Source: Branchiostoma belcheri | Taxonomy: Eukaryota; Chordata; Leptocardii; Amphioxiformes; Branchiostomatidae | Length of the DNA: 64,000 nucleotides | Reading direction: 5' to 3' | NCBI RefSeq assembly: GCF_001625305.1 | Contig: NW_017803824.1 | Location: forward strand, 2,506,960 to 2,570,959 | Shown here: piece by piece, positions 1 to 13,680 of the stretch | Layout: every line of letters starts with the position of its first letter | How positions within the stretch are numbered: position 1 is the first letter of the stretch | The notes under the pieces: model-generated | What the model saw: only the letters and a program-made list of their open reading frames with translations | What the model was told of the DNA's origin: nothing | Database searches by the model: none | Translations under genes and position numbers: made by a program

Positions 1-1067
1 CAGTACGTTCATAGCGTGACCCAAATCCAGAATAAGTAGCCACATGAATGTAGCTCCCTTCAAATATGATTAGGTTGAGCAGGCTAGGCTGCCTCTCCCA
101 GGTTGTAAGATAAGAGTATGGCCGAGGGAGAGGGAAAAACCATGGCTGTCCACCCTGCCGTCCCCGCTATGTGCTGACCACTGCCGTGACAAGTGGCGCG
201 CAAACCTTTGAAACCAGGTGTTTGTCGAGCGAGGCACGACTTCAGACCGGACCATAAAGCCTCCTCATTACCTATGGCGCTACGCAAATACGGGTAAAGT
301 CCCACACTTGGGTTGGCCACGCTTTTCAGTGCCTGATCAAACCGTATGTTGGTAAATGTCAAAAGACATTTGGATGAATTAAACATGTTCTCTTGGGATG
401 TTATGATATTAAACGTAATAATGTTTTTCAGAATATATACCCATGGCAGCGGAATTGTTCACGTTACAAACATGGAGATGTGTCAGAAACAAAAAACAAA
501 ATAAAGGGCAGGTAAAATTTGCATATTGATCAATGACATGATTTATGACTGATATACTGCTTTTCCCTGAACATTGCATCCTGTTACATGTAACAAATTA
601 TATGATGTAGTTATGGGCAAACTTTTTGGGTAAAAAAGGCATATCCAACTGGATAGTTCGAGTATGCTATTTTGCATTCATATTTGTGCCTTGATGTTAT
701 TAGGCTTCCATTTTTAAACACCCATATCAGGGGTAGTAATCATATTTCCCTTTGGTTGACTGATAACAAAAACCCACTTATCCAACTTGGACCAGAATAT
801 TCAGTGCATGTATGCAAATAGCCAAACAGAAATATATTGTACAATAGTTCACTCTTTGTTTTCAATCTCACAACATTATCCAATCTACCACTCATGTTGC
901 CTTATGCTTCTTGCCAACTTCATGTAGTCACAGTCAATGTTCTTATGTCATTTGAGCCCCAGCCCCTATAATGAAACATAATATCATAAATTAAGGTTTG
1001 CCTAGTAGAACCCACAGAGTGACAAGTTTTCTACTTTCTGATGCAAGATTGGGGTGGGGGTGGGGGA
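1..1067. other. Non-coding, nothing recognised
   Basis: No frame here resembles a known protein and no convincing splice-flanked exon was found. The first 300 bases are somewhat richer in CpG than the A+T-rich DNA after them. Probably intron or intergenic DNA. Confidence 0.5.
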
Positions 1068-1160
1068 TAGCCTGGGTACCATCCTGGTTAGTTTATGTTC
1101 CCTCGCTCCGACAGCAACTGTGGGAGCAAACGTAAACTAACCAGGATGGTACCCAGGCTA
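1068..1160. repeat. 93-bp inverted repeat
   Basis: The left arm (1068 to about 1109), starting TAGCCTGGGTACCATCCTGG, is matched by its reverse complement in the right arm (about 1122-1160). The match is near perfect over the outer 28 bases and looser inward. The short loop and lack of genes suggest a small fold-back element. No target-site duplication was confirmed. Confidence 0.8.
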
Positions 1161-1388
1161 GGATGGCCCTGGAACCAAGGAACTAGCCTAGGCCTGTACA
1201 CTGGTCCTGGCACCCAGGCTGTAACTAACAGTGTGTGCTGGCTGGCTATAATGAAACGTGTCTGTCCTGAAAGCTGATCACCCAGTGGGGGCATCTACCT
1301 TGGAAAGGCAGGTATGGGCAGGTGGCAGGTAAACAGACCTGCCTGTTTGTTGTTGTTCAGGGGTCACAGGTAGCCTACACAAAAGGTC

Positions 1389-1650
1389 AGGCCTGTCACT
1401 GGCTGTCCATCCCAGGGCTATAGAAGTCTGGGTGTTCTAAGTACCCTAGGACTGCATAACCTAGTTGCCAATGTCTTCCAACCCAGGTTTCATTAGATAA
1501 ATTGTAAGCAATCCTGCCGCAGGCCTGTCACTAGCTGTCCATCCCAGGACTATAGAAGTCTAGCTGTTCTAAGTACCCCAGGACTGCATAACCTAGTCAC
1601 TAACGTCTTCAGACTCAGGCTTCATTAGATAAATTGTAAGCACTCCTGTT
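1389..1650. repeat. Two-copy tandem duplication, about 132-bp unit
   Basis: The unit beginning AGGCCTGTCACTGGCTGTCC at 1389 is repeated from 1521 with scattered substitutions. Both copies end in the same stretch, CATTAGATAAATTGTAAGCA or close to it. The divergence shows an old local duplication. No open frame is shared between the copies. Confidence 0.85.
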
Positions 1651-1660
1651 GGCAGCGTCT

Positions 1661-4224
1661 GGCCTAGTTAGCACACTCAGAGCATTTCGATGAGGCCCAA
1701 GATAGATTACTACTGAGATCTTAACATACCAGGATTGCTCTAATTGGGGTTTCTATGAGGTTGCTAACCTTACATTCGCTCACCTGTCCAGCTCCATCCT
1801 CCTTGTAAAGGGAAGGATTGATAAAGGGAAACAACTGCTGAGAAACGAGATACATGTACTGCTACAGAAGCCAAATACACAAACATTCATGCAATTATAC
1901 CTGATCATTCAAACAGTGAATCATCCATCGCAAACAGTGAATAATATTAATCTGATCTCAGTGGAAGCTAGCTGAGGTCAATACCCTACATGCAATGCAG
2001 CAGCTGTCTGATAAAGCATCCCTGCAAGCTTACACAACAGGCTTGCCAACAGGACCTGGACATGAAAATACCATGATAAAATCTTACTGAGGCCCTCTAA
2101 GCCACAGGAATGCAGAGAACCAAAAGCAGATAACTCAATCACAGACAAACATTTCTGCCAAATCAAACTTTTATGTCAATGGAATGGATGGAATGTGCTT
2201 TATTGGCAATGTGTCTGTCTGCATTCCAAAGTACAATGTACACGTACCATATCATTGTGGCTTTGGTAATATCATTTCCTTCATCCTTTCTATGATAGTA
2301 TCAGTCTTTTGAACAAAACAATCACAGAATAATGCATATCATTAGAATCATTAGATGGTAACTTTGCATAAGAAAAGACAACTGTCTGTACACCCATTTG
2401 TTAAATACCTGATAAAAAGATATTGACAAAAACATCTTAGACACATAAATGATTTGTAACCTAGAAACCCAACCACAGGTAACACCTGCTTGAGTTAGAA
2501 GAGATGTTTTCTAAAGGAAATCCACCAATAAAATGGCTTCTCTACAAGTACAAATGCTATCACACGTGCATCCTGAGAATTAACTATGGACAGAAATTAC
2601 AGACACACCTGTGCTGTACACTCTCACCTGTATTAAAGAGCTTACCTCAAACAAAATTTGGTCATACAAGGAGGCTAAAGAATCCATATTTCGAACAGAA
2701 ATTAAAGTTAACAGGTATCACTGTTTCCAAGGTGGAAAGTCACTGTCTCAAGTACCACTGCCCACCTGTGTGACCCAGTTGTACACCTGGGGTGAATGAC
2801 CTGGTCTGGAGGACATGTCTGGAGTCCAAAGGGGAAGAAGATCTAGCATAGTCTTAATCAATACAACCACAGGTTACTCTGAACTCCTTTTATTCTAAAT
2901 TCTTCATCTGAAGAAAAAAAACAATAGAAGAAAAATTTAAAAATGAAAGTAAACTGATGATTCTTGAATTATGTTGTAATACAAAATGTAATGTTATGGA
3001 TTGGAATGCATCTAAGCCCCTTACCTTTTTTCCTGCAGGAAGAACAATAGCTGTTCCAGTAATGACAATAGAGATAAATTTTCTACTGCCAGCAATGGGT
3101 AACATGGTGCAATGCATAAAAACAGATTAGCCCATATTGTATAATACTAATAGGGAATTCCTCAGTAGCTAAAAAACATTTGCAAAGTCAATTCCTGCAG
3201 TAGCTTGTGCAGACAACTTATCAAACAAACAGCTACCTTAAGGACCCCCTGGGACCTTACCCACACATTACGTCACTCTCACATGACACATCATAAAAAC
3301 ATTTTTCAGGAGTAAAAATTTTTGGAATTTTGCTGTGACAAGCAAAGATATCATAACATGTCCCATGAATATAAAAACAACAAATTTCAGTAGAGAAATA
3401 TCATCTGAATCAGCTATGAGTGGCATCCACAGTTGGTTCAGCCAGTGGTGGCAAAGCCAAACATGTTGTGAACTTGGAGGTCAGAGTGAAAGTTCATAAA
3501 AAGGTGACCAGTTCACCTGTGGGTTAATGGGCTTACCCAAGGGCCAGTCCATTTGAAAAAAAATTCATGGGGGTAACCCAAAAACTTTGGGACCCTCTTT
3601 CCATGTATTATTTTGATTATTTTATCCATGTTAAATATTTTATCGTATTGTTATTATAATGTTAAGGTTGTATTTTAATGATCATTTTGCACATAATACA
3701 TTTTTCTTGAATGCTCCTAACTCCCATTTCGACATAAAATGTTCCCTATGAACTGTCCTAATGGAATAGTCCTGAGGTAAGATAGATTCCGGGTACCTGA
3801 CGTTTATCTCAGCATTTTTGGGTAGCTAGCTGCAACCATCTCAAAGTTCTTCAACACAAGAAACACAAACATAGGTGTTACGCAAGCTAATGCATCCTGC
3901 CCTTTTCTTTGTAAGAATGTTTTTGTCCTAAGAAAGAAACAAATATTCAGGTCTGTGTCTTCAGTACAGATCCATGCTACAAAAAAGAATAATAATAAAG
4001 ATATTTACGGATTCATTAAAATACAGCAGTTTTTTTTTCTGACCATCTGGTGATTCTGGTCATCTAATAAATTGGAAATCATATTTTATTGTTGGACAGG
4101 CTACTCTGCATAAAGCAGATGGTATCTTAAATGTATTAAGTCACTAACTTGATTTGAGACAACATACAACCCCAGAATATAATGAACATATGCTCCCCCA
4201 CTTAAGTTTGTCAGCCATACTATA
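1661..4224. other. Non-coding, nothing recognised
   Basis: A+T-rich sequence with only short chance open frames. One donor-like site on the minus strand (near 3025) has no credible exon attached. Probably intronic or intergenic. Confidence 0.5.
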
Positions 4225-4516
4225 ATTTATGTCCTACCTGGGCCGCGATTACGTTCGATACGGGTGTTCCGGCCCGTGTGATAACTATCCGTACGGCCTG
4301 GGGGTTCTAAACCCGTACGGCCCGGGCCTTCCAAATGTTCCATAGAAAGATTCGAACGCGTTTCGCCCTAACCGTGTGCACCGCTTTCGAAAATTCGAAT
4401 ACAAACTTTGGACGTTGGAATTGATGTTGTTGCGTTTTAGTGGGCTTACGGACGCCAAATTTTCGCTCATTTCGCATTGAAAGGCGTGTTTTCTTGGGTG
4501 GGTATGACATAAATAA
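4225..4516. other. CpG-containing non-coding block beside a hairpin
   Basis: This stretch is clearly richer in CpG than its surroundings and carries short GTACGGCC-type repeats near 4290-4325. It directly abuts the long hairpin at 4517, so both may belong to one mobile element. Overlapping short frames on both strands show no recognisable domain. Confidence 0.4.
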
Positions 4517-4657
4517 AATACAACACGGTGTATTCCGCATCACCCTCGGTCCCAGCCCTCCCGCGGATCGGATCTCCCTCCGGCCTTCGGCCGTCGGGCG
4601 ATCCGACGCGCGGTCGGGCTGGTACCTCGGGCGATACGGAATACACCGTGTTGTATT
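4517..4657. repeat. 141-bp GC-rich imperfect hairpin
   Basis: The outer arms are perfect for about 21 bases (AATACAACACGGTGTATTCC and its reverse complement ending at 4657). Pairing continues with mismatches through GC-rich DNA to a GGCC-TTC-GGCC type tip near 4580-4592. There is essentially no spacer, so the block is one long fold-back. Likely a snap-back MITE or a strong secondary-structure element; family unknown. Confidence 0.85.
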
Positions 4658-4669
4658 CTATATGTAGCA

Positions 4670-7600
4670 AATTATAAAATTATGTTTTTCATTTCATTCT
4701 GCCAAATTTGGTACCCAAAAGGCGACCTCAGATGTTTGAGGTTTAATGGTATAAATGTTTGTCGTTCTATGCTCTGTTTTGGGAAAGGATAAACATCAAA
4801 GTTAGGAACCATCTTGCAATAGGTTAGACTTGCAAAGAAACTGATCGCTGATCCGAATTATGTACTAACCCTATGATTCACTAAAATCACATCATATGAA
4901 TATTGGAAACGCATGATTCTATGCATAAACAAAATTTCTTATTTGAAAGTTTGTACAGTAAGCTTATAAGAAATTCTGGGCGTAAACACAACATGGAAAC
5001 CATTAGGGCAGGAATCTGACACATGCTGCAATCCGCCCTCTTCCCTCCTACCATGCGGAGCAGCTGTCCACAACTTATGAAAACAACTGAGGAAACCCCA
5101 AGCACTGTACTCAGTAACTGTGACCAACATGGTCTATGCAAAACCTTACCACAATCATTCTTCAGCTGCTGTAATGTTTTGACATGCCTAACCAACAGGG
5201 GAAAAGAAGGGGCTGTTACGAAACCTTTTAATATAAACTTGGTGCATACGTGATACATTCAGTGATGGAAATTGGGCAAGCTGCATCCTGGAAGTCCTTG
5301 ACATAGACCTCCCGTCTGTCCATCAAAATTAGCAGCAACCAATGAGAGCATAGGTGCATCTAGGTCAAATATTTTGATTTCCACATTTTTGTTGTACATT
5401 TTAGCTTGACAGAGATGGGCAGGGCTATGGGATTGGTCTAGGATACAAGAAATGTACGTTTATATTCATAGAACAATAGAAGATAGCAAATCTAGTGACA
5501 TTGAAGACAATCAAGTCTTACATAAAAGCTATCTAGATTTTGTCAGTTTTGAAAATGACATTTACGTCTTAGTCCAAAAATATATAATGTTTAAGTATGA
5601 GACTTTCAAATTCAAGTCTTTATGCAAGAATAAGAAAACAACATGCCAAGGAAGTAATCTGAGCTATCTCTTGAATACACCCTGGCAGCTAGCCTACCTC
5701 CTACAGAGAACCCTTGCTCCTGTGATCCTCAGAATTCCCTCCTATAGATCCTCAAGACAAGAATCACTCCAGTCTGTACAAGAGCAGCCATCAACTGAAT
5801 TTTCAAATGGAATCCTGACATCATCCTGGGGTTCCCAGCGACCCTTGACCCCTACTGGGCAGCCAATCCCTGATAAGTCTTCTCCACCAGCTTGCTGCTA
5901 ATTGGTCAGATTTATAGACTGGTTAGGTACTCACAGCAGACTTCATCAGGTGATGACAGATGGGGCAATTGATGGACCACATACTGCATTCTAAGAATAA
6001 CACAAAGAAACATCACAACTGGTACATTCCATCCAGTTCTAGTTACAAACAGAAAAGCAAAATGATATAGAGAAGACAGTGTTTCAAAGCTTCAATCTCT
6101 ACAGATTTAGTAGTGTTTTGATTGTCCACCAAGGTTTAGTTGTCCCAAAGGGATATTGCCCAGGGGTTAGGGGAACAGAGACAAATTAGGAACATACCCC
6201 CTGGAAGGTGAGGGTAGTCTTGGGGGGTTACTGAACTAGGGCAGGGGTCAGGGGTACATTATTGAGCTCTGTAGAAAAGGCTTCCTACACAATTATTATC
6301 TAGGAGTAGGAATCACTGAAGTGGCCATAATGTATTCCATAGCTTTGCTCATATTGTCGACCTTCCATCCCAAAAGAATGAAAAGCATTTTTTGCTAGAT
6401 CACGCTATCTTTCTACAGGCAATAAAAGCTATGATTCAGGTATTTTGATAAGAGAGTAGTTGGGAGCTTGGGAGTTTTGTCATGTTTTGTTATGAGTGCT
6501 AAATATATGCTGATCAAGCCAGTCAGAGCATTAACATTCTCCAAGCTTGTCACTTATATATCAATGTTGTGCAGAAGAAAATGGCTGAACAAAGCAAGAT
6601 ACGAACAACAACAGCTCTCAGTTACCCCCTCACGGAGTAATGTCTGGCAGCGTACCAGGTATGACGGTTCAACACTGGGCTTCCAGATGAATAAGGACCT
6701 TATTCTCTCTGTTCATATGCAAATAACTACAGAAATATGCAAACATGAACCTGAGGTAAGCAACAAGCAAAGAGTTCATTATGACGCAAACATACGCCCA
6801 GATATTCTGAGCCACAACCAAATGCATTGTATCATTAGCTTTACCTGATATCCAGTGATGAGTCACCCTCTAGCCATATCATTGTATAAAGTCATTTATT
6901 AATTTGTCGGCCACATCTATTGGTTTCCTTGGTTCTGGGACAGAAGTTAAAACTTAGCCAGAGGTCAAGATGTAAACAGACATTGTGGAAGGAAAACGTT
7001 TAAAAATCATGCTCTATAGTAGCTTTTTGAAATTTGTGTTAAATCCTTGTGCCTTATCCAGGATAACAATTTAATTTTTGAGAAACACAACCTAGCACAT
7101 AATGGTATACCAGGAATTGATTGAGACTTTCCCCGTAAACTATCAGCATCAATAACAATGACCTGGCCGGGGCAAGTAAAGGCTACGTCACAACAGTCTC
7201 AAGTGCTTTTGCCTTTCTCTGCAGATGTGTTAAACACAGAACAAGTGCACTACAAGGTCCCAGTCCCAGGGTCCATGGAACTTCAAGGGGCAGGTGTGAT
7301 GCCAGGAGTACAGGCTAAAAACAACAAAAACTGTCAGAAATTGTGGAAGGGGAAAATATGGAATGTCGAGTTTGGTGGATTTAAAAGGGATGATGATGGA
7401 TGACTGTGGCCTGATATCCACATGTTTTCAGCTTCCAGCCTTGTGTACACACCAACATATGGATGACAGGCTTGGACAACTTCATGCAAGAAGTCATGGC
7501 ATTGTCTAGGAGGTTTCAATCAATGTTCTATATATAATCCAATCCTCAACCAATCCTGAACACTGCAGTCCTTGATAAAAGTTAAAGCATTGCAAATTCT

Positions 7601-10600
7601 TGGGTTCTTGAAGGGGAAAGGCAATAAGGAACTGATTTTATAAAACCTGTCTGTAACTAAACAGAAGGGTAGATCATCTGGTCTGGCAGATCCTAGCCAT
7701 GGGCAGGTCAGAGAAATTAGGGATGTGTGCCCTACACTAGAGGCAGTTGTTAAAAAAAAGTCAAAATCTAGCAGATTTCTTCAGGTGCAAAACAAAAATG
7801 CTTCTCTCTTGTGTGTGCAGGTTTTACTAAATAGTAACATATTCAAGTTACTGCAAGAAGCAAACAAAGAAATCTAAATCCCCTTCCACCTTGTCGAGGA
7901 CTTTGTACTGGAGACCGTTGAGTGACTCATGGCAAAGGAACCTGTTGTCTAACATCCTGCTTGTGAGGTTTATTCTGTGGTCTGCTAATATTGTTAATTG
8001 ATGGCCCTTAAGGTCATTCAATCAATTGTAGCTTCAACACAAAGAAAATTCCACCATGTGTTTTTGGACAGATTTGGACAGTTGCAACTCTTGAAAGTTT
8101 GGATTGTACCAGTGACTGAAACTCTGTGAATATTTTTCCTTCACATTTCAACTTTGCATCTGAAATACATTGTATTGCATTTCAAAGGCAATACTATACA
8201 TAGACCAACAACACAATCTTTTCAAATAGGAAACAAGCATTTTGTGAGCAATCCAATGAAAACTGACATATTCCACCTGCTCCAAAAGTAAGTCCTGTAC
8301 TAGTGTGACACTGGAAGGTACTAAGGGAAAAACAGTTTCCAGTCTTAACACAAAGGATTACACCTTATCAATACGCAAGCAGCCCAACATGCAAACATTA
8401 CAAACCTAGCCCAGGCAACAGTAAAGCCTGTATTTAACTCTACATATCCCGTGTTACCTGTATATGTGTAGTTTGCTACGAGGGAAATCCAAAAAGTAGT
8501 GAATAGACCATCTTGTTGGAAGAGTGCTGAAATTTGTTAAGTAGCAGATGCATTTATGTACAGAAATAGTAAAGAAGTATGATTTACCCAGCTGAATATG
8601 CCTAAATTGATTCTAACACTGTTGGAATACTAAAGTTTGTTGATACATTGCCAAATCGTTCCTATGATGAACATCAAGATGCGCTCAATCATCTGTGTAT
8701 TAGTGTGATTTACAGTGCTAATGTTGCAGTAATGGCCAATCTAGATTCACAGGTGTGCACTTGCTAACAAATGAGTCTGTAAAATCCAGGAATAAACATC
8801 ATTCAAATGGTAGTTTATATCACCCTCTGGGAATGTGCGGAAAGTACATTTTTCAAGACAGAATCCATCATGGTAGATATTTCTTGGCATTGCTACAGAG
8901 CATCTTTCACTACAAATCACATTCCCAACTCAGCAGCTATGCCAGCTAAAAGTACAACAAAAACCATTTTGCAGGAGAAGTGGAAAACTTTCTCTGGTTC
9001 TCCCTTGTTTGCGAATGCCAGCTCACGTAGAACACATTCCGACCTTCTCCTGCACAATGGCCAAGAACTTCAAGGAGGCTTACAGAATTCCCTCTTAGAA
9101 AAGCCTGGCTTACCTGAAATTCCTGCAGCAAATTTCAGGATAGAGAAAAATAACACAGGCATAGTTTGGATTGTCCCAAGTTTGCAAACAACGGCCACAC
9201 AGGTTTAAGGCTTGGTTTGTGGTTTCATTATCAGTGACGTAATCGCCCAGCATTGTTGTAGAAACCAACTTTTGTTCAGTCTAATTCAGATTTTGCATAG
9301 CCAAAGTTCTAAATGTCACCAGTAGCAATTGACTTCAAAAAGTAAAATATTCAATATTTCTTGTAAAAATCATGCAAAACAAAACATTCAAAAGTCTCCT
9401 GATTGTGGCATATGTACATGGATCACATGAGGTCAGAGTTTGAAGAAAACTGTAAAAGCAAGAAACTCAAAGTTATCTGCTATGGTAAGTCATCAGTCGT
9501 TAACTCCAAGAACTGAAACTTTTGAAAGTATGTTTGTACTAGATAAGCAGCTGTCCCATGCAAGACAGACCAGTTGTTTCATATAAACCTACATACCTTC
9601 ATGGTACATATCAGAAATACATGACATAGGACTGATAAAATATGGCCACACATGTCGGCAGCTTTGGACAGAAGACTTATTGGAAAAACATGCTACTGTA
9701 CAGAAGAAGCTGTGATGTTTATATGCTTATCTGTCTGGGTCATAACAGTTTCCTGAAACTGAACATGATTCAAATAGCAGCAACACAACAGGCCGCAGGG
9801 TGCCCTACTGAAGGTCTTTATAGTCAAATCGGTTGCATCAACCTATATGAAAATAAAATACTGAATATCATTGTGAAAAAGATAATACATGATTGAATGT
9901 GTTTAACTATTTAAGACCCACCTGTTAGAAACCCTGGGGTTAACCGGTTATATAGTCCATAATGACATTCTGACACCTGTAAAGCAGGCAAACTTCTTAC
10001 TATACCTTTGACATCAGCAAGAACCAGCAAGACCACTGCTGTACAAAGCGCTAATTTGTAGTCAGTAACACAGTCAATCGCAGGATTCTAGTATCTGACA
10101 AACATCCTCACAACCTGCTACATCATTTCCAGGAAGAACAGAGGCAGGGAAAGTTTTTGTGATGACGTTACAAGAGAAATATTTGCAATATCCACACCGT
10201 ACAAGATAACGGTCACTCCGAGTCCCAGCATAATCCTCCCCTCCACCCATTTTCCACAGCTGCCTTTTGTTCCCAGACAATAGGTTTGGATCTGAGGTAC
10301 CCACCCGGACCCGAACACAACTCGTAAGCATCCATACCTTTTGGAAGGGAGTCATTCTGCAGAGAATATATCCAGGGAGGTGGAAGTGAAGGTACGGTGG
10401 CGAGCAAACATGGCGCCAAGTGTTGACACTGCTCAGACTTGCCACACAATGGCCAGGATTCCAGCCCATTCAACCTGAGAGCCGCACCGGCCAATCACCA
10501 GCCAGACCCACGCATAAATTATGGTGATACCTGGAGTCTCCTGGGACATGGCCTTTTTAACCATGCAGGGTGAGGAATTTCCTATGAACAGGCACGATCG

Positions 10601-11767
10601 GCAGTTATCCAACGGCTCTTCACAGCATTGCAAGACACTTTATTTCCTTCCCAAATCTTATTTTGTACTTAAACATAACCTTAAACAATAAACCATTCCT
10701 TTGATACACCTTACTGCTTGGTTTTATGACCTTATTCCAGATATAACACAGGCCCTGACATAGGTGGTAGCTGTATTGAGTTTGGGAACAGGTAAGATCA
10801 TTCCTCCCAGTAAGGCGACTGCTAGCAGGTGACTGAGGTATGCCAGTAAATGTAGCAAAAGCAGGGTTGAATGTCAGCCCTTGCAGAGGGAAGCAGGAAG
10901 GGGGAGAAAGCAAACCATGCTGCCCCTATTTTCTAACAGACCCAGCCCTCCAAATGTCCTGGATAGCAGGGACATAATACTTTAGACACCAGTTTTGCAG
11001 GCACTGTGACTAAAAAACTGAAGGCTTCAGTCAATTTCCTAGAACAAATATCCTGAGAGACAAACTTTCAGAAGAACCTCAAGCTTTCCACGCCATAATT
11101 CTGCTTAAACAAAGATTCAAAAGGTGATAGCAAAACAGCTTAGGGGGTGGCAAATTTATTCTGGATTTTCATATTTTAGATCTACAGGATAGAAATTTTT
11201 CAGGCCCATTTCTGTACCTGTAAGGCTGACACTTGGTGCTCTCATTGTCTCCATGCAGTGACCCATTATGACACAATGTAGCGGAAAAGGGACCGTTACC
11301 TACCCGGCCTGACAGGTACAAAACATGCCCCCAGGCAAAGGTGCATTTCAAATGAGCACCTCTGTATAGTACTATTAGTAGGGAGACATTTACACATCAG
11401 GGTGACATCATTGTGTCAGTGTCTTATATATCATTCTTACTGAGGCTAGATCAATTAAATTGATTGATTCTTGGACTGAGGAGGTTTAAATAATATATCC
11501 CACATGCCCCTTTTACGGTTTTGGTTCATTGGCTCTGGTTCACAACATAGATATTCATATCTGTAACAACAAATGATTAAGTATAGTCCAGGGTACCATA
11601 ATGAACATGGCTTTGCCAAAAATAGTTCTTAGATACTCAGAAAGCCTGTTATCTGTACTGTACGTCTTTCCGGCAGTATATCAAGTACCGAGCATGCAAA
11701 GTATTTCATTATGTTCAAAGAATCTTTCAATGACCTCCCTACCCATCCTATAGAAAATACAGTAAGA
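4670..11767. other. About 7.1 kb of non-coding DNA
   Basis: No gene, RNA or clear mobile element was recognised. Open frames of 100-149 codons, for example 5452-5901 (+) and 8807-9208 (+), show no domain, compositional bias or splice context and are best read as chance. One strong minus-strand donor-like site near 9111-9117 has no identifiable exon upstream. Confidence 0.5.
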
Positions 11768-12120
11768 GAATTTAGGGCTGTAAATTCCAGTAGTGATAGA
11801 GCAAGGTCAACATCATTCTAGTCAAACTATAACATTGGAACTATAAACATTTCTACATGGTCTCATCCCCATCCACTATACAAAACTTTGGTTCAGAATT
11901 CAGGGTTGTAAATTCCTGCAGTGATGAAACTATGCTGAGTGAATAAAACAGGCAAGGACAACACATTCTACTGCAACTATAAAATCGTTCCCCTTGTGGT
12001 ATCAAGAATTTCTATGGCCTCAGGCAATTAACCCTGGGAAATATTTTAACAAAATTCAGGGCTATAAATTCCTGTGGTGATGAAACTATACAGAGGGGAA
12101 TGAAGCAAGCAAGGACAACA
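11768..12120. repeat. Degenerate three-copy tandem repeat
   Basis: Three units begin with a diverged copy of TTCAGGGTTGTAAATTCCTG at about 11768, 11896 and 12052, spaced 128 and 156 bases apart. Downstream, copies share 'GTGATGAAACTAT' and 'GCAAGGACAACA'. An old, decaying local duplication with no coding sense. Confidence 0.7.
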
Positions 12121-12124
12121 AACT

Positions 12125-13321
12125 ACAGAATTTAAACTGTGCCATTTCTATCCCCTGGAGAAGCCATGATCTATCCTGCATCATTAGTCACAGTCTGGGA
12201 AGCCCTAACAAGTTCAACATGGAGCCGTCAGGGGATTACTACTGTACCACATTATCCACTACCCCTGGCACATTTAGGCCATACCAACTCAATTTGCTGC
12301 TTTCAAGTTTTATTAAAAAAAGTTACTGAACTGGAAGTCTGACGAGTACCTTTGTGCATAATTTTGGGAAATGAATAATGTCAGATTCAAGTTTTCCTAC
12401 TGTTCTTGGCTGTAAATTAGCAGTAGATTCACTCTAAACTACAGTTCAATCCTTTGTCGTTTCTCTCTTGCTAAGTCTCTAAGATATTTTAGTCTGTGAC
12501 ACTCCTACTAGTCCTTTGTTTTCAGCCTGACCTCTAACTTTTCACTTCAGAATGCCTGAAATCCAATGAAATAAATTGGTATGGCCTTACAAATCCACCA
12601 TAGATCCACTGCGAGATGCAAATTTAGTACCAGCCCTTGGATTCAATCTCCTGCCATGATCACAGTAATAGGGACCAAGGACAGACTGATACGTGGGATC
12701 CAAGGAGATTTGTAATGGTGAAACGGTTAGTAGTTCCAGAGCAAATTACGGGCCTGGTGGGATTAGGTTGGACATGGAAAGAGGGGTAATAAGATTCCTG
12801 TTCCCTGTGTGTGTTGAATTACAATTATCAGCCTCAGCATGGTGATGATTCTTGTGTGATTTCCTAAAAAAAGTTATTAAAAAAAAACACTGTGTCTTTG
12901 TCCTCAATCTTTAGGTTTATAAACTCAACAGAAGTTGTCAACCAATTATAACAGGTTTGTGAAGTGATATTCCCTTATTGTTTGACTGCCATAAAGTCAT
13001 TATCACTGCTGGCATTATTTGTATGGATTAACGAATTAAATTCCTTTCTGCACCTCTTTTCCTCCCCTTCATACAGCACCAAATGCCTCTACAGACCAAT
13101 GGCCACTCACGAGTCCCAACTGTTTATTAGTGCAGCTAGAGGCTAGTTCTCACAAATACAAACAGAGCCCTTGTTTGTCAAAAAGGTTTTTAAAGAATCA
13201 AAAGCATTTCCGCACGCATCAACCTAAATCCTTACCAGTCTAACCACTTGATCCCAGATGCATATAACCAATGGCCTAAAAACAATTCCCAAACATCTGA
13301 AGATTGTGCTATGATTTTCTG
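12125..13321. other. Non-coding, nothing recognised
   Basis: Only short open frames and A-rich runs (for example near 12866-12890) are present. Confidence 0.5.
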
Positions 13322-13680
13322 CTGGGCTCGAAATTCATTTTTGGGAATAGGTCCACTGGTGCACCCAACCTAGAAATTCAGGTGCACAGAAAATTTTTTG
13401 GGTGCACCATATAAAACAAAACCTATTTACAGATCTTACTGCTCCTTTCTGAGCTTGAATCTGAAATGGGAGCTAACTTCAAAATCTTAAGTACTACAAC
13501 AAAGATTTTCTAACACATAGATGCCAAGAATATCCAGTATTACTGTATACATTTAATATGTACAAAAATGCCTACAAAAATATTTGGGTGCACCAGTGCA
13601 CCAACAGGAAAAAAAATTGGGTGCACAGCTCCAATTTTGGGTGCACTAAGGTGCACATGCACCCAGTATTTTGAGCCCTG
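13322..13680. mobile_element. MITE-like element, hAT-type ends (copy 1)
   Basis: The left end CTGGGCTCGAAATTCATTTT and the right end ATTTTGAGCCCTG are inverted, slightly decayed copies of the CAGGGCTCGAAAT terminus seen intact in the second copy at 48093-48411. Many GGGTGCAC or GTGCACC hexamer-like motifs sit inside. TTCTG lies just outside both ends and may be part of a target duplication. About 359 bp, too short to encode a transposase, so non-autonomous. The hAT assignment rests on terminus style only. Confidence 0.7.
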
